Source: Chloroflexota bacterium
GTDB taxonomy: Bacteria; Chloroflexota; Anaerolineae; Aggregatilineales; Phototrophicaceae
NCBI GenBank assembly: GCA_026713245.1
Contig: JAPOOU010000140.1
Span: 1 to 64,000 of the forward strand
Reading direction: 5' to 3'
DNA length: 64,000 nucleotides
Below are positions 58,177 to 64,000 of the stretch, in pieces. A program made the translations under genes and the position numbers. Under the pieces are notes generated by a model. The model was given only the letters and a program-made list of their open reading frames with translations, made no database searches and had not been told where the DNA came from. Positions within the stretch are counted from its first letter, which is position 1; every line of letters starts with the position of its first letter.

Positions 58177-59202
58177 TCAATTTAATTGCGCCGCGCCACA
58201 ACTGGCGCGGACAATCAGCTTAACCGGGTTGATGATGTGCTGCGCCGGATAGGCTTTGCCGGTCATGATGATCTGCGCCAGTTTCTCGACTGCCATTTGG
58301 CCGGTCGTGGCGATCTGCTGTTGCACCGTCGTCAGCGGCGGGTCGGCTTGAATGGCCGGGGGCAGATCGTCATGGCTGATCAAGGCGATATCTTTCGGAA
58401 CGCGCAAACCAGCTTCCCGCAGGGCGCGCAAGGCCCCAAGCGCCATCGTATCCGACGCCACAAATACCGCCTCCGGCTTGCGTCGGATCAACTCTTTCAT
58501 GGCAGCATAGCCGCTCTCCAGCGTATAGTCGCCATAAGCAAGCAAATCCTTTTCGATGGCAATGCCGCGCTCCCTCAGCGCCGACTGGTAACCCGCCAGG
58601 CGATCGTCGCCAGCGGTATTCTGGTCGGAGGCGATCGTCCCGATGCGGCGATAGCCCAGGTCAATAAGGTGCGACGCCGCCAGATAGCCGCCTTTCACAT
58701 TGTCGGCATCCACATAGTTGATGCCTTCCGCTTCGCTCGGCCGTCCGATAAAAACAAAGGGAATATCGGCTTCTTGAAGCTGCGCGATAATGGCGTCGCC
58801 CTTGTGATCCGCCGTGATGATGAGTCCGTCGAACAAGCCGGCGGCGAGGATGCCGTTGAGCGTATCCCTGCCCTGCTTTTCGGTGTAAGAAACGAAGAGC
58901 GAAAGAATCAAATTGTTGTCGGCAGCGCCGCTGGAGATGGCCTCGGTCAAGGCCGGGAAGTAGGGATCGTTAAAGACCATCTGCGCGCTGGCGGAGATCA
59001 CCAGGCCGATGATGCTGGATCGATCCGAGGCCAGCAGGCGTGCGATATTGTTGGGCTGATAGCCGGTTTCGCTGATGACCTTTTGCACCTTCTCGCGGAC
59101 TTCCGGCCGCACATGGGGGTATTCATTCAGCACGCGAGAGACAGTTGCCTTGGAGACATTCGCCAATTCCGCGATACGTTGAATGGTGAGCTTGTTGCTC
59201 AT
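58177..59202 (-). CDS. LacI family transcriptional regulator
   Basis: 341 residues. The N-terminal helix-turn-helix and hinge are TIQRIAELANVSKATVSRVL and YQPNNIARLLAS, followed by a periplasmic-binding-protein-like sugar sensor domain (about 60-330) with IGLVISASAQMVFNDPYF, GRPSEAEGINYVDADN and ISHDDLPPAIQADPPLTTV. The ATG at 59202 starts directly at the DNA-binding domain. A perfect operator lies 14 nt upstream, giving autorepression, and two more lie before the neighbouring transporter operon. The inducer is probably an oligosaccharide brought in by that transporter. Confidence 0.9.
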   Translation of the reverse strand: MSNKLTIQRIAELANVSKATVSRVLNEYPHVRPEVREKVQKVISETGYQPNNIARLLASDRSSIIGLVISASAQMVFNDPYFPALTEAISSGAADNNLILSLFVSYTEKQGRDTLNGILAAGLFDGLIITADHKGDAIIAQLQEADIPFVFIGRPSEAEGINYVDADNVKGGYLAASHLIDLGYRRIGTIASDQNTAGDDRLAGYQSALRERGIAIEKDLLAYGDYTLESGYAAMKELIRRKPEAVFVASDTMALGALRALREAGLRVPKDIALISHDDLPPAIQADPPLTTVQQQIATTGQMAVEKLAQIIMTGKAYPAQHIINPVKLIVRASCGAAQLN

Positions 59203-59215
59203 GGGCCGCGCTCTT

Positions 59216-59239
59216 CTTCTTGAAACCGGTTTCAAGAAG
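59216..59239. promoter_or_regulatory. LacI-type operator O3 (autoregulatory)
   Basis: TGAAACCGGTTTCA at 59221-59234, extended by five more paired bases on each side to a perfect 24-bp palindrome. Immediately upstream of the LacI gene; the best site in the window. Confidence 0.85.
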
Positions 59240-59621
59240 TATAAGCCGGCTTTAAGGGCTTGTCAAGTTTTTCGTCGACGGCGGGTGGATTTTCTGATTA
59301 CTGGCAATTAACCACCGCGGACATCGAGGGCGCCGAGGTTTAAGCTCTTGCCTGCCAAACAGGAGGCGATGTAGGGGTGTTTCGCTGAAACGCCCGCAAA
59401 CAGTGTGTGAAGGAACGGGCGGCACAGCGTGCCGCCCCTACAGCTCACTCGTTTTCCTTGCACGACTAACTTAGTCTTACTTATGTCCGCTATAGCCTTA
59501 TAAAGGTTCTCAAACGAATCTCTCAGGTTGCCTTCGTTCTGCGAGGCATACCGCGCAGCAATGAATCGAAGGACCGCGATCAATATCGAGATACAAATTG
59601 TCGCGGTTCGAATTACTCACC
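59240..59621. other. Intergenic region with REPIN-like doublet
   Basis: Contains the palindrome pair at 59371-59441. A minus-strand open frame (59308-59583) runs through the repeat; only its first 45 residues look protein-like and it has only a TTG start. No gene is claimed. Confidence 0.5.
59371..59441. repeat. REPIN-like doublet
   Basis: First unit GTAGGGGTGTTTC-GCT-GAAACGCCCGC (59371-59397). A spacer of about 19 nt follows, then the facing unit GGGCGGCAC-AGC-GTGCCGCCC with CTAC (59417-59441). Arms differ completely between the units but each is self-complementary. Confidence 0.75.
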
Positions 59622-59816
59622 TTATATTGTCTCCCAGAATCTGTCGCTACGGTTGCGTCTTTTGTCGAGTTCACCGCGAGCCTCGTCCATATTGGTTCTC
59701 AAGCTCTTTAGTCTTTTGAAACGACCGAAAACGAGATCAACCGCTAAAGTGGCAACTAACGCAAAGGCATAGATAAATGACACGAACAGCGCAATCACCA
59801 ATAGTGTTTCCACCAA
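59622..59816 (-). CDS. Small membrane protein, doubtful
   Basis: 64 residues from a TTG (59816) or 63 from a GTG (59813). One hydrophobic segment (about 5-29, LLVIALFVSFIYAFALVATLAVDLV) and then a basic/acidic tail (FKRLKSLRTNMDEARGELDKRRNRSD). The shape recalls the small protein at 4946-5122, without clear sequence similarity. No ribosome site upstream. It could be real or a chance frame. Confidence 0.35.
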   Translation of the reverse strand: MVETLLVIALFVSFIYAFALVATLAVDLVFGRFKRLKSLRTNMDEARGELDKRRNRSDRFWETI

Positions 59817-59908
59817 ATCGTACCGATAACCTTACACTAGTCGGTGTAGCGAATCCAAGAGCATCGCGGACTGCAACATAGTCCGCGGCTGTCGAATTCT
59901 CTATTTAC

Positions 59909-60769
59909 TTAAACAAACAGCGGCGCCATACTGCCCTGCTCGACCATCTCCCGCATAACCGCGTCCGGCGTGCGCTGTTCAAAGCGATGCGCCGCATCCA
60001 AGACCATCGGCAATAGCGTGATATCGCCCACGGTATTGAGGAAGACATCTTCGTTGCCCAAGACCCAGTGCACGGCTTTGTCGATGCTGGCCTGGTCGGT
60101 CAGCGGCTCGTACCAGGTGGCATGGCTGCGCCCCTCGCCGGGATAAGGACGCCGCGTGATGGACTTGATCGTCTGCACAGCGCGCTTCTCCGCCCGGCAT
60201 ATCCGCAGGACTTCTTCAAATGCGGCGCGATACGTTGGATTCTGCATCATGGGATAGTTGTAGGGTAGCAGCACCGAATCAAAGTCGAAGTGCTTAATGC
60301 TCTTCAGGTGCATACCCGCTATGGCGACATCGTGGCCGGTCACACCGATGTACTTCACCAAACCCTGCTCGCGCGCTTCCTGCAAATACTTCAGCGCGCC
60401 ATCCGGTCCCATCGCCACTTCCCATTCTTCTGCGCCAACGAGATAGTGCAACTGGATCAGATCGACCTCGTCCACGCGCAGCCTTTTCAGCGAGCGCTCG
60501 AACTGGGCTTTCGCTTTGTCATAGCTACGCTCGCCCGTTTTAGTGGCCAGGAAAAAATCGCCGCGGTATTTCTCCATCCAGGGGCCAAGTCGCTTTTCCG
60601 AGTCGCCGTAGCTCGCGGCCGTGTCGATGTGGTTGACGCCATTGTCGATGAGCATCTGCATGCTGCGGTCGGCTTCGTCCTGCGTGACATCGCTGAAAGC
60701 CGCCGCGCCGAAAAGCAAGCGCGTGCTGAGATGCCCGCTTCGTCCGAATTCTTTCTTTGGGATGGCCAT
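59909..60769 (-). CDS. Aldo/keto reductase
   Basis: 286 residues, TIM barrel NADPH-dependent reductase. Catalytic tetrad in place: D49 and Y54 ([12 protein letters not shown]), K77 (LATKTGER) and H108 (LIQLHYL). GVTGHD and the C-terminal [18 protein letters not shown] are typical of the AKR branch with an iron-sulfur-free short tail. GAGGAGGACTC lies before the ATG. It is the last of four minus-strand genes that look like a sugar or polyol oxidation/isomerisation set. Confidence 0.88.
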   Translation of the reverse strand: MAIPKKEFGRSGHLSTRLLFGAAAFSDVTQDEADRSMQMLIDNGVNHIDTAASYGDSEKRLGPWMEKYRGDFFLATKTGERSYDKAKAQFERSLKRLRVDEVDLIQLHYLVGAEEWEVAMGPDGALKYLQEAREQGLVKYIGVTGHDVAIAGMHLKSIKHFDFDSVLLPYNYPMMQNPTYRAAFEEVLRICRAEKRAVQTIKSITRRPYPGEGRSHATWYEPLTDQASIDKAVHWVLGNEDVFLNTVGDITLLPMVLDAAHRFEQRTPDAVMREMVEQGSMAPLFV

Positions 60770-60898
60770 GAGTCCTCCTCGTCAGCTTGAACCTGCGCCC
60801 CATTATAGCGCAATCGGCGCGGCAAGCGATTGCATGTTGACTAGCTGCTGCTGCGGCGCCTTGTGCCTGGCGCCGTATCTGCATGGCGCGGACGTTGT

Positions 60899-61765
60899 TT
60901 AGCCGAAGAGTTCCTGAATGCGCCCGATAGACGCGCGGAATCCATCTTCGAATGTGCCGCCCAGCGGACGATAAACCGACTCCAGCGAGATGGCGCCGTC
61001 ATAGCCATCTTCACGTAGCGCAGCGGCGATCCGCGGCAAATAGGGTCCCAAATGTCCACTGCCCATCTGCTTGCAGGTGACGGTCGCTTTGGCGATTTCC
61101 ACGGCAACATCTTTGAGATGGACGTGACCAAGGTAGCCGCCGCGCAGCAATTCATAGCCATCGGGAATGGGGACTTCCGCGCAATAGAGGCTGTTTGCCG
61201 GATCCCACAGCGCCTTCAGCCGCTGGGAACCCAACTCGTCGATAAGCTTGCGCGCCAGATAAGCCGATGTGATCATGGCATTGTTGCCGGTTTCCACAAC
61301 CAGCGTTATGTCACGATCTTCGGCGATTTGAACCGCTGGCGCCACCAATTGGCGCAACTTGTCCCAGGCGCCTGTCGCCACATTCCATTCCTCCGCGCCG
61401 TGGCTACCGAACAAGATCATCTCTTTGCGGAAGGCCATGATGCGCACGCGCGGACAGCCCAAAACTTTGGCCATATCAATACAACGCTCCAACGCGGAAA
61501 GATGCGCTTGATAGTCCGCCGATTGCCTGCTGGCACTGCCGACAGACATGCCGCCGAAGATATGCCGGGAAATGCAAGAGACCGAGACGTCATGCGCCTT
61601 GATCAACTGCTGAACGCGGTTCATCTGGCGGTCATCAAGATCGCCGACTTCCTTGTCCCAGAGGAACTGCAGCTCGGCATGCTTCAAGTCGAATTCGTTC
61701 ATCACGCTCAGCGCATGTTCGAATTCGCGACTGATCCCGTCCGTGATCACGCCTAATTTCGCCAT
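60899..61765 (-). CDS. Sugar phosphate isomerase/epimerase family TIM barrel (1)
   Basis: 288 residues, AP-endonuclease-2-like barrel. Metal site candidates: E in LVVETGNN (about 156), D in ALWDPANS (about 188), H in LGHVHLKD (about 213) and E in ISLESVY (about 264), the usual Glu-Asp-His-Glu order. Such enzymes isomerise or epimerise sugars and inosose-type polyols. GAGG upstream of the ATG. The next gene upstream (61836) is a dehydrogenase. Confidence 0.85.
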   Translation of the reverse strand: MAKLGVITDGISREFEHALSVMNEFDLKHAELQFLWDKEVGDLDDRQMNRVQQLIKAHDVSVSCISRHIFGGMSVGSASRQSADYQAHLSALERCIDMAKVLGCPRVRIMAFRKEMILFGSHGAEEWNVATGAWDKLRQLVAPAVQIAEDRDITLVVETGNNAMITSAYLARKLIDELGSQRLKALWDPANSLYCAEVPIPDGYELLRGGYLGHVHLKDVAVEIAKATVTCKQMGSGHLGPYLPRIAAALREDGYDGAISLESVYRPLGGTFEDGFRASIGRIQELFG

Positions 61766-61835
61766 TCTGACCTCACGTCTTCCGAATACACGCGCGGGAC
61801 GCGTCTATCCGCACCGCGCCAATCGTGTTCTGTAT

Positions 61836-62717
61836 TCACCAGTGAACTTCAGTCCCCGAGATCTGCTCCAACAACTTGACGATTGACCAGTTGTCCCCCT
61901 CGGGGTAGAGCGATATGCCGGCTTGAAACAATTCGTAGGCCGTGCTGGTGGCGAAGAGACACATGCCGTTTTCCCGCGCCATCGCCAGACTGATGCCCAA
62001 GTCTTTATACATGGTGCCGATGTGGCTGCCAGTATCTTCGAATTTCCGGTCCATGATCAGCTTGGCGCAATTCTTGAAGAAGGGCGTATTGCCAACGTGG
62101 GTGCTGCCGAAGACTTCGTAGAGCGTCTCGCACTTGATACCGGCTTTTGCGCCCATCGCCAGCGATTCGAAGATGCCGACAAAGGTCACGCCAATCAAGG
62201 CTTGCAGGGACGCTTTTACAGTCTGCCCCATCCCGGGCGATGCGCCTACATGGAAGATCTGCTCGCCCACGGCGTTCAGCACATCCTGATTAGCCGCGAA
62301 TACCTCGTCAGCCGCAGCTACCATCATCGTCAATGTACCCGCATCCGCGCCGAACTTGCCGCCGCTGACCGGGCTATCGATCAAATTGAGCTTGCAGCCC
62401 GCCAAGGATTCGTCAACGACGCGCATTTCCGCTGGCGCAATGGTGGCGGTGACGATGATGGTAGCGCCATCGTTCAGAATTGTTTTCAAGGTACCGACCA
62501 CATCCAGTACCTGCGCGCCACTCATGACCATGACAAAGACGACATTCGTCCCGGCCAGATCCGCCAAATCGCTGGCAGGCCTGCCGCCCATTGCCGACAG
62601 CAGGTCCCGCCGATCCGCGCGAAGATCATAACCAAGCACCGGAAAGCCGGCTTGGAGCAGATTCTTCGCCATGCCAATACCCATATTGCCCAAGCCGATT
62701 ACTGCTGTAGTTTTCAT
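61836..62717 (-). CDS. NAD(P)-dependent beta-hydroxyacid dehydrogenase (2)
   Basis: 293 residues. AVIGLGNMGIGMAKNL (Rossmann, residues 5-20), DSPVSGGKFGADAGTLT (substrate loop) and GMGQTVKASLQALIG (catalytic Lys about 170). Same family as 5301-6191 but clearly distant from it. The ATG at 62717 has AAGGAA upstream; an earlier in-frame start lies in a hairpin. Placed between two isomerase genes, it probably oxidises a sugar-derived hydroxyacid. Confidence 0.85.
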   Translation of the reverse strand: MKTTAVIGLGNMGIGMAKNLLQAGFPVLGYDLRADRRDLLSAMGGRPASDLADLAGTNVVFVMVMSGAQVLDVVGTLKTILNDGATIIVTATIAPAEMRVVDESLAGCKLNLIDSPVSGGKFGADAGTLTMMVAAADEVFAANQDVLNAVGEQIFHVGASPGMGQTVKASLQALIGVTFVGIFESLAMGAKAGIKCETLYEVFGSTHVGNTPFFKNCAKLIMDRKFEDTGSHIGTMYKDLGISLAMARENGMCLFATSTAYELFQAGISLYPEGDNWSIVKLLEQISGTEVHW

Positions 62718-62740
62718 TTTTTCTGTTCCTTGTATTATTT

Positions 62741-62763
62741 GGGGCAACTCAGCGAGTCGCCCC
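62741..62763 (-). repeat. REPIN-like palindrome, single
   Basis: On the minus strand GGGGCGACTC-GCT-GAGTTGCCCC, a 10-bp stem with one G-U pair. Lies 3' of the isomerase gene 62829-63698 and 24 nt before the next start. Confidence 0.6.
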
Positions 62764-62828
62764 TTGGCACTTCTATACAATTTCTATTATTTCATTGGGC
62801 GCCAGACGACGGCCAGGCAACCCGCCTG

Positions 62829-63698
62829 TCAGGACCCGGCCAGGAACTTCACGCCTTGCAGCACGCCCTGCTTCTGATCGTACTCCGTGTCATCGTAGAA
62901 GTGATCTTCCAGCTCGATGCTGACGCAGCCGCCGTAGTTGTTGTCCTTCAAGATATTCAGGATAATCTTCCAGTCGGAGACACCGTGCCCGGGTATAGTG
63001 TAGCGCCAGTTCATGCCGCCGTATTTGTAGGGCCTGCCAAATGTCGCTTCTTGCAGGTTGCCGTACTGATAGAGGTTCTCGTCGATGATCATGCAATCCT
63101 TGCCATGCACATGGAAGACGTGACCCACGAATTCCTTGAGAAAGCGAATCGGGTCGATGCCCATACGCACGAGGTGCGAGGGATCGTAGTTGACGCCCAT
63201 ATTGGGCGAACCGACCTGTTCGATAAAGGCGCGGTAGGTCTCCGGCGTGCAAACCAGCGACCCGGGACCGGGCCAGCCTTCAATCACCAGGTAAGCGTCA
63301 TGCGCTTCGAAGGTCGGCTTCAGCGCGCCGTAGCTCTCGACCATATAGCCGAAGTTTTCGGCGCGACTCCGAGTCGGGTCTTCCGGTATCATGCAGATGA
63401 AGAAGGTCTTGGCGCCGGCGGCGGCGCAATCTCTGATGTATGCGGCATTGCGGGCGACGGCGTCTGCCCGCGCGCCGGCATCTGGCGACATCATCTCGCC
63501 CCCGGCGGGCAGATCGGCGCTGCCGACGCGCAGGCCGGCATCAACTACCGCTTGCGTACAAATATCGGCATCGCGTCCCAGATCGATGACCTCCAGATCG
63601 TTCGCAAGCGCCCAGGCGATCATGCCGTCCAGGTCTTGCTCCCAGTTGAAGTTGCGCCGCCGCCAGCCCAGCGGGAAATTGCCAGTTGCTGTCTTCAT
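62829..63698 (-). CDS. Sugar phosphate isomerase/epimerase family TIM barrel (2)
   Basis: 289 residues. Metal ligand candidates: E in YLVIEGWPGPGS, D in VNYDPSHLV, H in HVFHVHGKD and E in GCVSIELED, the same order as the other barrel. The insertion with YGGMNWRYTIPGHGVSDW is typical of the larger sub-group. The ATG at 63698 has AGGAGAAC 7 nt upstream, so the longer upstream frame is rejected. First gene of the four-gene minus-strand set. Confidence 0.85.
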   Translation of the reverse strand: MKTATGNFPLGWRRRNFNWEQDLDGMIAWALANDLEVIDLGRDADICTQAVVDAGLRVGSADLPAGGEMMSPDAGARADAVARNAAYIRDCAAAGAKTFFICMIPEDPTRSRAENFGYMVESYGALKPTFEAHDAYLVIEGWPGPGSLVCTPETYRAFIEQVGSPNMGVNYDPSHLVRMGIDPIRFLKEFVGHVFHVHGKDCMIIDENLYQYGNLQEATFGRPYKYGGMNWRYTIPGHGVSDWKIILNILKDNNYGGCVSIELEDHFYDDTEYDQKQGVLQGVKFLAGS

Positions 63699-63996
63699 AT
63701 GTGTTCTCCTGTTTCGACGAATTTGGGGTATTTTACTTAGGTTCGCCATGTTGAAAAGCGTGAGAAAAGCAGTTATCGCAGAATGCGGCGGATCGGGGGG
63801 CACGAGCGGCAATTGACGACGATATATCCGCCTAATTTACGTCAATCCTGCAATTGCTGCTTGCGAAATAGAACAAGCGTTCTATCATAGCAGCTAGTTA
63901 GATTAAATCATGACTTGCGCCGCGCCGATTGGCTTGTGACAGGGCAAAGGCAGCGGGGGCATTCACAAATCTACGCGATGATTTAGGAGGAAGACG
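63699..63996. other. Divergent intergenic region
   Basis: Holds the promoter/operator at 63861-63888. No gene supported. Confidence 0.6.
63861..63888 (+). promoter_or_regulatory. Promoter with LexA/DinR-like box
   Basis: TTGCGA (-35), 16-nt spacer, TATCAT (-10). In the spacer lies ATAGAAC-AAGC-GTTCTAT (63868-63885), a perfect 7-bp inverted repeat whose GAAC-N4-GTTC core is the form of the SOS box of Gram-positive bacteria. A repressor here would block the promoter. The gene it drives starts at 63997. Confidence 0.5.
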
Positions 63997-64000
63997 ATGT
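63997..64000 (+). CDS. Start of a gene cut by the window end
   Basis: ATG at 63997-63999 with a perfect AGGAGG centred 9 nt upstream. Only the start codon is in the window, so the product is unknown. The GAAC-N4-GTTC box in its promoter makes a DNA-damage gene worth testing. Confidence 0.5.

Noticed and set aside
59308-59583. 91-codon minus-strand frame
   Set aside because: Only a TTG start without ribosome site, and its second half is translated REPIN-like repeat. The first 45 residues might be real but cannot be supported.
4749-62763. CRISPR array or tRNA genes
   Set aside because: Repeats are dispersed palindromes, not regularly spaced direct repeats with unique spacers. No cloverleaf with a T-arm GTTCGAATC-type sequence was found.
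61923-63740. 605-codon plus-strand frame across the dehydrogenase and isomerase genes
   Set aside because: Antisense shadow of two clear genes; low-complexity His/Gly/Asp composition.

Overview
The window looks like chromosomal DNA of a heterotrophic, saccharolytic bacterium, most likely Chloroflexota (Anaerolineae-like). This rests on gene content and style and is an inference: high G+C genes with AGGAG-type ribosome sites and frequent GTG/TTG starts, tandem Uma2 proteins, several sugar ABC systems, cytoplasmic-looking VPS10/BNR propellers, and intergenic DNA full of small palindromic repeats. No rRNA, tRNA, CRISPR array, integrase or phage structural gene was seen. The first 21 bases may be residual sequencing adapter, so base 1 may be a contig end.

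Layout. 0.3-11 kb: a CopD-like membrane protein, a fused indolepyruvate ferredoxin oxidoreductase, a beta-hydroxyacid dehydrogenase, two tandem Uma2 proteins, a ThuA protein and two tandem Gfo/Idh/MocA oxidoreductases. 11-20 kb: an accessory block with an unknown Cys/His protein, an IlvD/Edd sugar-acid dehydratase, a two-gene module (DUF4365-like nuclease fold plus an unknown partner) and a type IIG restriction-modification enzyme behind an ADP-ribosylglycohydrolase. 20-31 kb: a MoaD-like protein with a BNR propeller, a secreted Ser-rich protein, a 1081-residue VPS10-like propeller, a second restriction-modification pair, an MFS transporter, and a pentapeptide-repeat protein with an antitoxin-like tail followed by a VapC toxin. 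31-35 kb: iron alcohol dehydrogenase diverging from a class II aldolase plus PfkB kinase, resembling deoxy-sugar catabolism.

35-64 kb is mainly carbohydrate acquisition. An Opp/Dpp-type ABC operon ends in a GH172 (DUF2961) enzyme. A sugar ABC operon on the + strand continues into GH116 and a polysaccharide deacetylase. It meets, at a two-way terminator near 49.2 kb, a minus-strand LacI / sugar ABC / GH3 / GH16 locus that reads as a beta-glucan system: an exported GH16 with three CBM-like modules cuts the polymer, the ABC importer takes up fragments, GH3 trims them, and LacI acts through three TGAAACCGGTTTCA-type sites. The last block holds two TIM-barrel isomerases, a beta-hydroxyacid dehydrogenase and an aldo/keto reductase. 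A new gene begins in the last four bases behind a promoter that carries a GAAC-N4-GTTC (LexA/DinR-like) box.

The main findings without a ready name are: (1) a repeat of about 100 nt with conserved hairpins, present five times, always just 3' of a stop codon and on the sense strand, including between the binding-protein and permease genes of two ABC operons; (2) REPIN-like paired palindromes whose arms differ in sequence but stay self-complementary; (3) the DUF4365-like plus partner module as a candidate defence system; (4) the pentapeptide-repeat/antitoxin-tail fusion paired with VapC.
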